This document shows positions 1-7,642 of a DNA stretch of 11,834 nt, piece after piece. The position numbers and the translations under genes are program-made. Every line of letters begins with the position of its first letter. Positions within the stretch are counted from its first letter, which is position 1. The notes beneath the pieces are model-generated. The model made no database searches. It saw only the letters and a list, made by a program, of their open reading frames with translations, and was not told the DNA's origin. The stretch comes from Propionibacteriaceae bacterium (GTDB lineage Bacteria > Actinomycetota > Actinomycetes > Propionibacteriales > Propionibacteriaceae), in NCBI GenBank assembly GCA_020438595.1, contig JAGQUI010000044.1:1-11834 (forward strand), in the 5' to 3' direction.

Positions 1-140
1 AGCCCGTCCAGCGAGGCGCGGTTGCCCGCGTAGGTGAGGGCGTCCAGCACCGTCACCCGTTTGGATCCTGCTTCCAGGGCGTGCCTGACGTAGTTGCTGC
101 CAATGAATCCGGCGCCGCCGGTGATCAAGATGCCCCCCAC
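1..140 (-). CDS. rfbB: dTDP-glucose 4,6-dehydratase, N-terminal 46 codons (cut by window edge)
   Basis: Converts dTDP-D-glucose to dTDP-4-keto-6-deoxyglucose, the second step of dTDP-rhamnose and related deoxysugar synthesis, in the cytoplasm. Only the N-terminus is present. It begins V-G-G-I-L-I-T and shows the Rossmann dinucleotide-binding loop [11 protein letters not shown], then [16 protein letters not shown], which is the typical RmlB sequence for NAD ribose binding (D and Y-A-G-N). The start chosen is GTG at 140, the first possible start before the Rossmann strand. An AGGA lies 8 nt upstream. The same bases form TAGGAT, seven nt from the GTG, so a leaderless transcript is also possible. 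It diverges from the DUF4082-GH16 gene. rfbA lies beyond that gene, so the two enzymes of one pathway sit on opposite strands. The family assignment is firm; the remainder lies outside the window. Confidence 0.93.
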   Translation of the reverse strand, partial: MGGILITGGAGFIGSNYVRHALEAGSKRVTVLDALTYAGNRASLDG

Positions 141-191
141 GTGCGGGATCCTACGCGAGAGGTACCGGGGAGGGGCAGATCAGCCGTCCAG

Positions 192-220
192 TTGACCGAA
201 ACAAAGGTTTCGCTTAGAAT
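192..220 (+). promoter_or_regulatory. Sigma70-type promoter of the DUF4082-GH16 gene
   Basis: TTGACC (192-197), a 17-nt spacer, then TAGAAT (215-220): a near-consensus housekeeping promoter. The spacer contains a perfect inverted repeat CGAAAC-aaag-GTTTCG (197-212), a possible operator. TTCTCAGGAA (221-230) directly abuts the -10 box and probably spans the transcription start. The same ten bases sit in the same place in front of the second DUF4082 gene (10922-10931). Confidence 0.75.
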
Positions 221-232
221 TTCTCAGGAACA

Positions 233-272
233 CGCTTCTCGGGGGGAGAAGCGCCTCTGGGGGGAGAGGCGC
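233..272 (+). promoter_or_regulatory. Two overlapping G-loop hairpins in the 5' leader of the GH16 gene
   Basis: Hairpin 1 is CGCTTCTC (233-240), loop GGGGG, GAGAAGCG (246-253). Hairpin 2 is GCGCCTCT (251-258), loop GGGGGG, AGAGGCGC (265-272). Both stems are perfect 8-bp pairs and share 251-253, so they cannot both form at full length. The leader ends with an AGGA ribosome site 6 nt before the ATG at 299. The regulatory role is inferred; there is no T-tract, so a simple terminator is unlikely. Confidence 0.6.
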
Positions 273-298
273 CAGCCAGTCAACGGATAGGAACTGCG

Positions 299-1888
299 AT
301 GACGGAACGCCCCCTGCAGAGGCCCGCGGCCCGCACCCGGACACGCGGATTCCGGCTGTCGCGGTTTCCGCTCCTTGCGCTGGTAATCCTCTCACTCGCA
401 GTGAGTGCCTTGGTCGCCGGTCCGTCGGCGGGCGCGGCCACGAGCACGGTCGGTCTGTTCAGCAACTCGGTGAAGCCGAAGAAGTTCTCAGGATCGAAGA
501 AGTCGGTCGAACGCGGCGTGGTGTTCTCCTCGGCACAGACTGGCGAGGTTGTCGGTCTGCAGTTCTACCGGGGGCGCAAGCAGAAGCGGGCCTACGTGGG
601 ATCCTTGTGGTCGGCCAGCGGTGAGCTCCTGGGGCGGGTGAAGTTCGCCAAGTCCGGACGGAAGGGATGGCAGACGGCCCGCTTCTCGACTCCGGTGCAG
701 ATCATCGCCGGAGGGACGTACGTGGCGTCCTACCTGGATACGAACGGCCGCTACGCAGTCAGGCCCCGAGGATTTGCGAACGGTCGCAGCCGCAACGGAT
801 TGACGGTGCCTCCGATGGGCGGGGTGTACCAGGCCAGCCGAACCAGCGTGCTGCCGACCCACCGGACTCGGGCGAACTACCTGGTGGATGTGGTATTCCG
901 TGCAGACGCGACGGCGGCCGGCGCGGAGCCCACTCCATCCCCCTCGGCACCCCCCTCAAGCACCCCTTCGGCGACCGCGGCTCCGACGACTGCGGCTCCG
1001 ACGACTGCGGCTCCGACGACTGCGGCTCCGACGGGTAGCGCCTGCGCAGCTGGCGAGGTCGGCGTGCCTCCGGACTGCTATCCGGCCCCGCCGGTTACCG
1101 CGTCGTCTGGCAAGAACTGGCAGGTCACCTTCAATGACGACTTCACCGGCACCGGCATCGACAGCAGCAAGTGGTCGACCTGCTTCGACTGGAACTACGG
1201 TGTCTGTGCGAACTCGCCCAACCGGGGTAGGGAGACCTATCTCTCGTCCCAGGCCCAGGTGAGCAATGGGTACGCCAACCTGCTGGCGGAGCCGATGTCG
1301 CCGGCGATCAGCAGCAGCGGCTGCTACCTGGGCACCTGCGACTACAAGTCCGGTGTGATCAGCACCGCGCGCCTTCGCGCCGATGATGGGTCTGCCTACC
1401 GGTACTCCTTCACCTACGGTTACGTGGAATCTCGACTCAAGCTCACCTCGAAGCCAGGGTTCTTCACCGCCTTCTGGATGTTGCCCAACAACCCGAGCTA
1501 TGTCTACGACACCGAGATCGACATCGCCGAGGTTCTCGGTGGAAACCCGAACACGGTCTTCATGACCTACCACTACAACGGGCGGAGCGCCTCGTTCACC
1601 CCCAACGTCGGTAACGACAACAACGGTGCGTGTCAGGTGAAGGACTACACCAAGGACTTCGTGCGACTCGGTCTGGACTGGCAGGCCGACCACATTGCCT
1701 GGTACATCGACGGCGTGAAGTGTGGGCAGTTCAACGGGAACTCCTCGACCATCGAGGACGGCCCGATGCACCTCATTCTCGAGGCCATGGTGGACAACGA
1801 CTGGCAGCGCAACTGGAACATGACCGCGGCCGCCGGTGCGAGCGACCGGATCCAGATCGACTACGTCCGGGTGTACCAGCAGCACTGA
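299..1888 (+). CDS. Secreted DUF4082-like / GH16 family endoglucanase
   Basis: A 529-aa exported protein. Residues 1-47 are a signal peptide: Arg-rich n-region, hydrophobic segment about 24-40, cleavage probably after GPSAGAA. Residues about 50-200 form a DUF4082-like beta domain ([53 protein letters not shown]). Residues about 205-246 are a Pro/Thr/Ala linker with AAPTT repeats. Residues about 272-529 are a glycoside hydrolase 16 domain. Its catalytic motif E406-I-D-I-A-E411 (nucleophile, helper Asp and acid/base in GH16) is intact, followed by the family ending DYVRVYQ. GH16 enzymes cut beta-1,3 or mixed-linkage glucans, agar or carrageenan; the exact substrate cannot be read here. The ATG at 299 has AGGA 6 nt upstream. 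With rfbA 58 nt downstream and sugar-transferase genes nearby, a role in trimming or remodelling the cell's own polysaccharide is plausible but inferred. Confidence 0.9.
   Translation: MTERPLQRPAARTRTRGFRLSRFPLLALVILSLAVSALVAGPSAGAATSTVGLFSNSVKPKKFSGSKKSVERGVVFSSAQTGEVVGLQFYRGRKQKRAYVGSLWSASGELLGRVKFAKSGRKGWQTARFSTPVQIIAGGTYVASYLDTNGRYAVRPRGFANGRSRNGLTVPPMGGVYQASRTSVLPTHRTRANYLVDVVFRADATAAGAEPTPSPSAPPSSTPSATAAPTTAAPTTAAPTTAAPTGSACAAGEVGVPPDCYPAPPVTASSGKNWQVTFNDDFTGTGIDSSKWSTCFDWNYGVCANSPNRGRETYLSSQAQVSNGYANLLAEPMSPAISSSGCYLGTCDYKSGVISTARLRADDGSAYRYSFTYGYVESRLKLTSKPGFFTAFWMLPNNPSYVYDTEIDIAEVLGGNPNTVFMTYHYNGRSASFTPNVGNDNNGACQVKDYTKDFVRLGLDWQADHIAWYIDGVKCGQFNGNSSTIEDGPMHLILEAMVDNDWQRNWNMTAAAGASDRIQIDYVRVYQQH
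977..1034 (+). repeat. 15-bp tandem repeat coding for AAPTT linker units
   Basis: The unit GCGGCTCCGACGACT occurs three times exactly (977-991, 992-1006, 1007-1021), followed by a partial fourth copy to 1034. It is in frame and encodes the flexible Ala-Ala-Pro-Thr-Thr linker between the DUF4082-like and GH16 domains. Copy number may vary between strains without breaking the frame. Confidence 0.9.
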
Positions 1889-1946
1889 GGGTGCGCAGTA
1901 CGCCGGGGTCTCCCGGCGACGGACTGGTCGTGCGAGGATGGTGCAC

Positions 1947-2813
1947 ATGCGTGGCATCATCCTCGCCGGCGGATCCGGTACCCGGCTTCACCCGATCACC
2001 ATGGCGACGAGCAAGCAGCTCGTCCCCGTGTACGACAAGCCGATGATCTACTACCCGTTGTCCACCCTGATCTTCGCCGGGATCCGCGAGGTGCTGGTGA
2101 TCACGACACCCCACGAGCAGGACGTGTTTGTGCGGCTGCTCGGGGACGGGAGCCAGTTCGGGATCAGCATCAGTTACGCGGTTCAGCCTGAACCCAAGGG
2201 GTTGGCTCAGGCGTTCACGGTAGGCGCAGACTTCGTTCGCGGCCACAAGTCCTGCCTGGTGCTCGGGGACAACATCTTCTACGGCTCCGGACTGGGGACT
2301 CAACTGCGGTCCCAGTCGGACATCTCCGGCGCCTCGGTGTTCGGGTACTGGGTGTCGGACCCCACCGCCTACGGCGTGGTGGAGGTCGACCCCGAGGGAA
2401 AGGCGCTGTCGATCGAGGAGAAGCCGACCCACCCGAAGTCTCACTACGCGGTGCCGGGCCTGTACTTCTACGATGAGGACGTGGTCGACATCGCCGCCGG
2501 TCTGGCTCCGTCGGCGCGGGGGGAGTACGAGATCACGGATGTGAACCGGCACTACCTTGAGCGCGGCGAACTGCGGGTCTCACTACTGCCCCGAGGAACA
2601 GCCTGGCTCGACACGGGGACCTTCGACTCGCTGCTGGAGGCAAGTGAGTTCGTCCGCACCCTGCAGGCGCGGCAGGGACTCCAGGTCGGATGCCCGGAAG
2701 AGGCGGCTTGGCGTGCAGGCTTCCTCAGCGATGCTGAGCTGCTGCAGCGGGCCGATGGCTTGGCGAAGTCCGGCTACGGCATCTACCTGAGGCAACTGGT
2801 GGAGCAGCGCTGA
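1947..2813 (+). CDS. rfbA: Glucose-1-phosphate thymidylyltransferase
   Basis: A 288-aa cytoplasmic enzyme joining glucose-1-phosphate and dTTP to give dTDP-glucose, the feed for dTDP-rhamnose and other deoxysugars. The N-terminus [18 protein letters not shown] carries the nucleotide-binding signature GGSGTRL. It is followed by [30 protein letters not shown] (metal-binding Asp), VVEVD...SIEEKP, GLYFYD, and [11 protein letters not shown] with GTAWLDTGT. All match RmlA over its full length, and the size is normal. The ATG at 1947 is chosen because GAGGA (1934-1938) lies 8 nt upstream and the MRGIILAGG start is typical; an in-frame ATG at 1938 is the alternative. The gap to the GH16 gene is 58 nt with no clear terminator, so one transcript is likely. 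Together with rfbB it supplies dTDP-4-keto-6-deoxyglucose. Confidence 0.97.
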   Translation: MRGIILAGGSGTRLHPITMATSKQLVPVYDKPMIYYPLSTLIFAGIREVLVITTPHEQDVFVRLLGDGSQFGISISYAVQPEPKGLAQAFTVGADFVRGHKSCLVLGDNIFYGSGLGTQLRSQSDISGASVFGYWVSDPTAYGVVEVDPEGKALSIEEKPTHPKSHYAVPGLYFYDEDVVDIAAGLAPSARGEYEITDVNRHYLERGELRVSLLPRGTAWLDTGTFDSLLEASEFVRTLQARQGLQVGCPEEAAWRAGFLSDAELLQRADGLAKSGYGIYLRQLVEQR

Positions 2814-2842
2814 GACCGGTCCCGGGCGTTGTTCGAGCGGGC

Positions 2843-2880
2843 CCGGTGGCGCCGGGGGGGATTCGCGCCGACGCCACCGG
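2843..2880. terminator. Bidirectional hairpin between convergent rfbA and sugar transferase genes
   Basis: CCGGTGGCG (2843-2851) pairs perfectly with CGCCACCGG (2872-2880). An inner GGCGC/GCGCC pairing is also possible. It fills most of the 71-nt gap between two convergent stop codons, where a shared terminator is expected. There is no T-run, which is common in high-GC genomes. The loop contains one of the five G7A tracts (2854-2861). Confidence 0.65.
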
Positions 2881-2884
2881 ACGC

Positions 2885-4357
2885 TCAGTACGCGCCGTCC
2901 GAGCCGACGACGGCGCGGGCGGTCTTCGCCAGGATCATGAGGTCCTGGGTCAACGACCAGTTGTCGACGTAGTACAGGTCAAGGCGAACTGAGTCGTCCC
3001 AGGAGAGGTTGGAGCGTCCTGAGACCTGCCACAGTCCAGTCAGACCCGGACGGACGTCGAGGCGCCGCCTTGCATCGGAGTCGTACTGAGCAACCTCCGT
3101 GGCAAGGGCCGGGCGGGGTCCAACCAGGCTCATGTCGCCACGGAGGGTGTTCCACAGTTGGGGCAGCTCATCCAGAGAGAACCGACGAATGAAGCGGCCG
3201 ACTTTGGTGATCCGGGGATCGTTGGTCATCTTGAACAGCGGCCCGGCTCCCTCGTTCTGCGCCTTGAGGGCTGCCAGCCGGGCTTCGGCGTCCAGGACCA
3301 TGCTGCGGAACTTCAGGCACTGGAACGACTGTCCCTTCAGGCCGACACGGGCCTGGCGGAATACCACGGGTCCGCCATCTTCCAGCTTGATCGAGAGGGC
3401 GACCAGTCCCATGATCGGAGCTGCAAGCAGCAGGAGCACGATCGAACCCGCGATGTCCCAGGTGCGCTTGATCCAGCGGGCGGCTGCGACCGCCTGGGGG
3501 CGATCGACGTCCACCAGCGGAAGCCCTGCCACCGGCCGGACGGCCAGCCTCTGGGCACTGACGTCGGTGAGCGCAGGAACGACGATCATCTGGATGTCCC
3601 GCTCCTCCAACTGCCATGCCATTCGGCGGAAGTCCGCGGGCGTTGCGAAAGCACCCTCAGCAAAGATCACTGTACGAACGCGATGGTCGTCCATAACCTG
3701 CACGACATCTGAAAGCCCGCCAAGGACCTGCAGACCTGCGGGCGTCGTGCTGCTCCCGTCGCTGACGGCACCGACTACCTCATAGCCGAGCCATGCTTCG
3801 CGCCGGAGTACGTTGGCGATCGAGTCCACGTGCCCGGCGCCGCCAGCCACCACAACCGGCGTGAGAAGGGCGCCACGGGTGTGGATCGCAACCATCAACC
3901 TGCGACGGCTGAAGCGGGCGACGATGAGGCCGACCGTACCGATCGAGAACAGCAGGGCGTACAGCCCGCGCGGGAATTCGAGCTTCAGCATGTAGCAGGT
4001 GATGCCCACCGATGCTGCCAGCCCGAAGGATGCCAGGAACACCCGCTTGTACTCCGTGGCGCCCACGCGCAGATGCCGGAGTTGATCAGCTCCGAGGACA
4101 TGCAGCGCGACCAGCCACGCGATAGCCAGCGCCGGCGCCGCCCACCGCACGATGTGCTCGGCGTCGGTGTTGGGCGCGAATGGCAGCATCCCGGCCGCGA
4201 AGATAGCGATGAGCAGCGACGCGACGATCACGATGCCGTCCACGGCATACAGCAAGCCCACCTGGACACGCGTGGTCAGCAGCCAGCGCAGGCGCCGACT
4301 GGCCCGAGACTGAGGTGCATTCGCGAGTGCGTCGATGTACGCATTGAATGTGGTCAT
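2885..4357 (-). CDS. Polyprenyl-phosphate sugar-1-phosphate transferase (exopolysaccharide initiating enzyme)
   Basis: A 490-aa membrane protein of the WbaP/CpsE/WcaJ type, which moves a sugar-1-phosphate from a nucleotide sugar onto undecaprenyl phosphate, the first committed step of exopolysaccharide repeat-unit assembly. Four hydrophobic segments at about 33-55, 70-90, 106-124 and 130-147 precede a soluble CoA-binding-like domain (about 165-285, VVVAGGAGHVDSI). The catalytic PGPT domain starts at WIKRTWDIAGS with the re-entrant helix at about 302-321. Visible motifs are CLKFRSM, GRFIRRFSLDELPQLWNTLRGDMSLVGPRP, with the catalytic Asp396-Glu397 pair, and RPGLTGLWQVSGRS. Full length for the family; the sugar (glucose or galactose) cannot be decided. 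Start at ATG 4357 with a G7 tract only 3 nt upstream, an unusual ribosome site. It is preceded by a long structured leader. Confidence 0.94.
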   Translation of the reverse strand: MTTFNAYIDALANAPQSRASRRLRWLLTTRVQVGLLYAVDGIVIVASLLIAIFAAGMLPFAPNTDAEHIVRWAAPALAIAWLVALHVLGADQLRHLRVGATEYKRVFLASFGLAASVGITCYMLKLEFPRGLYALLFSIGTVGLIVARFSRRRLMVAIHTRGALLTPVVVAGGAGHVDSIANVLRREAWLGYEVVGAVSDGSSTTPAGLQVLGGLSDVVQVMDDHRVRTVIFAEGAFATPADFRRMAWQLEERDIQMIVVPALTDVSAQRLAVRPVAGLPLVDVDRPQAVAAARWIKRTWDIAGSIVLLLLAAPIMGLVALSIKLEDGGPVVFRQARVGLKGQSFQCLKFRSMVLDAEARLAALKAQNEGAGPLFKMTNDPRITKVGRFIRRFSLDELPQLWNTLRGDMSLVGPRPALATEVAQYDSDARRRLDVRPGLTGLWQVSGRSNLSWDDSVRLDLYYVDNWSLTQDLMILAKTARAVVGSDGAY

Positions 4358-4443
4358 GATCCCCCCCGGTCAGACCAGATTCCGGGACGGTCTCCCCCCC
4401 GAAGACCGGGTCGACGCCTACTCCCCCAAGCGGTTCATCGACC
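4358..4443 (-). promoter_or_regulatory. Structured G-tract 5' leader of the sugar transferase
   Basis: Read on the minus strand, GGTCGA/TCGACC (4438-4443 with 4409-4414) encloses an inner CGC/GCG hairpin whose loop holds GGGGGAG (4421-4427). Next comes CGGTCT / AGACCG (4403-4408 with 4388-4393), whose loop holds G7 (4394-4400). A second G7A lies 2-3 nt before the ATG (4361-4367). Repeated G-tract/GGA loops plus one over the ribosome site look like a translational control leader; the ligand or protein is unknown. Confidence 0.5.
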
Positions 4444-4450
4444 GAGCACC

Positions 4451-4479
4451 ATATTGCCAGACTGCGCGGCTACCCGCAA
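4451..4479 (-). promoter_or_regulatory. Candidate promoter of the sugar transferase gene
   Basis: On the minus strand, TTGCGG (4474-4479), 17 nt, CAATAT (4451-4456). This would start transcription at about 4443 and give a leader of about 85 nt that exactly covers the structured region. The gap 4358-4529 holds nothing else I recognise; no clear terminator for the ABC exporter gene is seen there. Confidence 0.45.
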
Positions 4480-4529
4480 AGGCTGTCTTGAGGCATCCGG
4501 GGGTAGCAGTCGTACGGAGCGCCTTGGGG

Positions 4530-6440
4530 TCAGGACGACTCGGTGTCCTGATCGCCCACGGTCGACGCCACCTGGAGCCGATACAGCTCCGAGTAGCGCC
4601 CACCGATACGCATGAGCTCGGTGTGGGTGCCGTGCTCGACGACCTGCCCGTTGTGCAGCACGTAGATGCGGTCCGCACCCCGGACTGTGGAGAAACGATG
4701 GGAGATGAACAGGGCCGCGCGCCCGTGCAGCGCATCGCGGAGGGTGGTGAACAACTCGTTCTCCGCGCGCGGGTCGAGGGCGGCGCTCGGCTCGTCGAGA
4801 ATCACCAGTGGGGCATCACGGTAGAACGAACGGGCGAGTGCGACGCGTTGCCACTGTCCTCCGGACAGGTCAACACCGCCCGTGAAGAGGCGCGAGAGGA
4901 TCGTGTCGAACCCTTGGGGCAGTCCGGCAAGCATGCGCTCCGCGCCGGCAGCGCGCGCGGCCGCTCTCACTCGCTCAGGATCAGGCTCGTCGGCGGCACG
5001 GCCGAGAGCGATGTTCTCGGTCCCGGAGAGCGCATAGCGGACGAAGTCCTGGAACACGACGGTGCACCGTTCGCGAAGCGTCGACGGCCGAAAGTTCGCC
5101 GTGTCCTGCCCGTCCCACAGGATCCTCCCCGCCCGCGGCTGGTAGAGCCCGGCCATGAGCTTGGCGAGAGTCGTCTTGCCCGAGCCGTTCTCGCCAACGA
5201 GCGCGACGATCTCGCCCCGCCCGAGTTGAACGTCCACCCCGCGGAGCGCGTCCTCGGCTGCTCCCGGGTACCGGAACCGGACATCCTCGATCCGCAGCAG
5301 GTCGAAGCCCGCGGGTGCCTCCACCCCGGTGTCGTTCTCTGTTGAATCGCCGAGGGACAGGAACTCGGTGAGGTCGTCGAGGAAGAGGCCGGACTCGAAG
5401 ATGCTCTGGATACTGGCCATCAGCGCCTGCACCTGGGTGGCGAGCATTCTGATCGCCACGATGGCCGCGCCCGCTGCCGCGACGCTGATCCGGCCCTGCG
5501 CGATCAACCAGATGAGCACGAGCAGGGTTGCGCTCAGCGCCGCCGCCGCCCCGGTCTGCCCGATCAGGCTGAGCAGTCCGCGTCGCTTCGCGTGCCGCCG
5601 GAGGTCCTGCAGGTAGGAGTCGTAGACCGTGTCGAGTCTGTCGCGCAACCACGGCCGCAGCCCGAACGCCCGCACCTCCTTGGCCTCGTCCCGGCCGGTC
5701 TGGAGCATGATGAGGTAGGCGCGCAGGCGCATTCGCGGGGTCTGAGACACCGAGAAGTCGAACTCGAGACGGGACTCCCTTCGACTGGTGAGCAGCAAGG
5801 GGATGCCACCGAGCAGGATCAGTGGCAGCAGGATCGGCGAGATCCCGAGGAGCGCGACGCCGACGCCGACACTGGCGGCGAATGAGCCGATCATCGTGAG
5901 CAGCCCCTGGGTCACCTGGTGCGGGCGCACCATCGCATTGGTCTGTACGCGGTTCAGCCTGTCGTAGAAGTCCGGGGACTCGAACTCTTGCAGGTCGACG
6001 CTCGTCGACACGGCGAAGACGCGGCGCCACATGGACCGCACGACTGTTTCGCTCAGGACCCTCTGCAACTGCCCGTTGACCGAAACGGCGACGGACGAGA
6101 ACGCGGTCAGGCCGGCGAGTGCCAGGACCGGGGCCACCACAGCCCCGGCACCGCTGTCCTCGATCGAGAGGATGGCGCTGAGCACGCTCTGTACCGCCAG
6201 CACCGACAGCGCCAGCGCCACTGCCGCGAGGAGTTGCAGGCCGGCGAGGACAAGGAGCTCCCTGCGACCTGCCGACCAGACCAGCGCGAGGCTGCTCCTG
6301 ATCAGGCGGGACAGCCGACCGAGCGTCTTCCGTTCCGCTCGCGCGGCTGCCCGCAGCGCAACCGGGTCGTTGGGGTCGACATCCATGACGATTCCGATCG
6401 ATTCTCCATTTAGGGGACCGGCGGGGCCGAGCACCGCCAT
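4530..6440 (-). CDS. Lasso peptide ABC exporter (D protein)
   Basis: A 636-aa half-transporter, transmembrane domain fused to ATPase, expected to dimerise and export the mature lasso peptide, giving self-protection. Hydrophobic segments lie at about 61-92, 99-120, 181-218 and 296-350. The ATPase shows Walker A GENGSGKTT (416-424), Q-loop VVFQDF, signature LSGGQ (525-529), Walker B LVILDE (545-550), D-loop SAALD and switch His581. No N-terminal C39 peptidase domain is present, as expected when B2 removes the leader. The start is uncertain. ATG 6440 has no ribosome site but lies 5 nt after TACGGT, which suits a leaderless transcript. ATG 6386 (618 aa) has a weak GGA 7 nt upstream and begins in the more family-like sequence. 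It lies beyond the oppositely oriented N gene and so has its own promoter. ABC exporter identity is certain; the lasso role rests on context. Confidence 0.9.
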   Translation of the reverse strand: MAVLGPAGPLNGESIGIVMDVDPNDPVALRAAARAERKTLGRLSRLIRSSLALVWSAGRRELLVLAGLQLLAAVALALSVLAVQSVLSAILSIEDSGAGAVVAPVLALAGLTAFSSVAVSVNGQLQRVLSETVVRSMWRRVFAVSTSVDLQEFESPDFYDRLNRVQTNAMVRPHQVTQGLLTMIGSFAASVGVGVALLGISPILLPLILLGGIPLLLTSRRESRLEFDFSVSQTPRMRLRAYLIMLQTGRDEAKEVRAFGLRPWLRDRLDTVYDSYLQDLRRHAKRRGLLSLIGQTGAAAALSATLLVLIWLIAQGRISVAAAGAAIVAIRMLATQVQALMASIQSIFESGLFLDDLTEFLSLGDSTENDTGVEAPAGFDLLRIEDVRFRYPGAAEDALRGVDVQLGRGEIVALVGENGSGKTTLAKLMAGLYQPRAGRILWDGQDTANFRPSTLRERCTVVFQDFVRYALSGTENIALGRAADEPDPERVRAAARAAGAERMLAGLPQGFDTILSRLFTGGVDLSGGQWQRVALARSFYRDAPLVILDEPSAALDPRAENELFTTLRDALHGRAALFISHRFSTVRGADRIYVLHNGQVVEHGTHTELMRIGGRYSELYRLQVASTVGDQDTESS

Positions 6441-6493
6441 GCGCTACCGTAGCCCGAAAGTCGGCGCCGCCCGGTGAGGGAGGGAACGCGGTT
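6441..6493. promoter_or_regulatory. Divergent D / N intergenic region with overlapping -10-like boxes
   Basis: The 53-nt gap between the exporter and nucleotidyltransferase starts contains the palindrome GCTAC-C-GTAGC. It reads TACCGT on plus and TACGGT on minus (6445-6450), so both strands carry a TANNNT box at the same place. I see no convincing -35 element for either. The minus box fits a leaderless start of D at 6440. Confidence 0.3.
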
Positions 6494-7615
6494 GTGAGTC
6501 GATTCATCCGTGAACGTGCCACGGACAGTCTCCTCCTCGCTGTTGCCCGCCAGCAGCGCCCGACCGCGGCCGATGCCCTGGACGCGGCGGACGTGGTGGC
6601 TGCGGCCCGGTACCACCGACTTGCACCGCTGACGTACCTGGCGCTCAGGGATTCCCGTCCCGACATCGCGATGCTGCTGCGCGAGGACCGCGACAAGGCG
6701 ATCAACCATCACCTGCGGGTGTCGCTCTTGCTCGGCCTCCTGCGTGACCTTCTGGGCGACGTGGACTGGCTGGTCTTCAAAGGTCCGTACCTTTCCGAAT
6801 TCGCGCATCCGGTGGCCGGGCTGCGCATGTACGGTGACGTCGACATCCTGGTTCCGGCGACCCGATTGCGGCAGACGCACGAACGGGTGCTCGCCGAGGG
6901 GTGGCGGGTGATCTCCTCCGACGAGACCCTGTCCCAATCGGTGCTGTCGGGGGAATTCACGATTGCCAACCGCGCGCGGCTGCCGGTTGACGTGCACTGG
7001 TCGATGCTCGCGGACGGGGCGCTCCGGTCCCGTTTGCCGGTGTCCACCAGGGCGATCCTCGACCGACGCGAGCAGGTCGCCATCGGCGGCGCGCCAGTGG
7101 CTGTGCCGGAGCGGGCGGACGCGCTCGTGCACCTGTGCGTGCATTCCGCACTGGACGGGGCGACCAAGCTGCTGCACCTACTCGACGCAGATCAGTTGGC
7201 TCGCCAGATCGACGACTGGGACGCCGTGTTCTCCCGCTCCAGGGCGTGGGGGGTGTCGCCTCAGGTAGCACTCGTGCTCGGCCGGATCCGCAGGCTCCTG
7301 GAAGCGCCGGTTCCCGAAGCCGCGAGCCGTGAACTGGGCATGTCCGGGGCGTTCGATGCCATGCTGGCAGGAGTGGACGCCGCTTGGCCGGCGAACCGCG
7401 TGCGGGAATCCACGTCCATGCCGCGGCGGGTCGCGACCAGCGTCCGTCCCGGTACCATCCGGACCCTTGGGTCGGTGATGGTGAACGGCGCGATCCGGAT
7501 CGGTCAGCGGCTGCATCCCGAGCCTGAGCCGCAGTTCGCGCACGCTGAACCGCAGACAATCGAGGCCTTCATCGGGGCGGTCGAGAGAGCCACGGACGAT
7601 CCATCCTGGGCCTGA
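6494..7615 (+). CDS. Nucleotidyltransferase-like lasso tailoring protein (N, PF14907-type)
   Basis: A 373-aa cytoplasmic protein with the fold signature of uncharacterised nucleotidyltransferases often found in RiPP clusters. VFKGPYLSEF (94-103) is followed by LRMYGDVDILV (110-120), where Asp115 and Asp117 should bind metal, and LPVDVHW (163-169) supplies a third acidic position. In Bacillus clusters with a kinase K, a homologous N protein has been linked to adding a hexose to the phosphorylated lasso peptide (pseudomycoidin, as I recall it). The same role is inferred here. The rest of the chain is mostly helical with no recognised domain. The GTG start at 6494 is preceded by AGGGAGGGAA about 9 nt upstream. 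It lies on the strand opposite to all other lasso genes, between K and D, convergent with K. It could also be an antitoxin-like or unrelated NTase, but the neighbourhood argues for tailoring. Confidence 0.82.
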   Translation: MSRFIRERATDSLLLAVARQQRPTAADALDAADVVAAARYHRLAPLTYLALRDSRPDIAMLLREDRDKAINHHLRVSLLLGLLRDLLGDVDWLVFKGPYLSEFAHPVAGLRMYGDVDILVPATRLRQTHERVLAEGWRVISSDETLSQSVLSGEFTIANRARLPVDVHWSMLADGALRSRLPVSTRAILDRREQVAIGGAPVAVPERADALVHLCVHSALDGATKLLHLLDADQLARQIDDWDAVFSRSRAWGVSPQVALVLGRIRRLLEAPVPEAASRELGMSGAFDAMLAGVDAAWPANRVRESTSMPRRVATSVRPGTIRTLGSVMVNGAIRIGQRLHPEPEPQFAHAEPQTIEAFIGAVERATDDPSWA

Positions 7616-7623
7616 ATCCGCGT

Positions 7624-7641
7624 GGCGGTGCTTCAGCCGCC
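7624..7641. terminator. Short hairpin between convergent N and K genes
   Basis: GGCGG (7624-7628) and CCGCC (7637-7641) with loop TGCTTCAG, in the 27-nt gap between two convergent stop codons. The stem extends imperfectly (CGT upstream, ACG downstream with a bulge). A bidirectional terminator is likely from position; the structure alone is weak. Confidence 0.45.
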
Positions 7642-7642
7642 G

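Noticed and set aside
956..1960. Long minus-strand open frame (334 codons) opposite the GH16 gene
   Set aside because: It is antisense to a gene with a complete signal peptide and catalytic motif. Its product is Arg/Val-rich with no recognisable domain, a typical shadow in GC-rich DNA.
4361..4367. Poly-G tract as proof of phase variation
   Set aside because: Seven G is at the short end for slippage-driven switching and no length variants can be seen in one sequence; kept only as an alternative explanation.
4335..5345. Plus-strand open frame of 336 codons opposite the exporter ATPase
   Set aside because: It is antisense to intact Walker A, signature and Walker B motifs, with no ribosome site or protein-like pattern of its own.
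4981..6705. Minus-strand open frame of 574 codons overlapping the exporter in another frame
   Set aside because: Arg/Pro/Gly-rich shadow of the ABC exporter; no hydrophobic segments or motifs.
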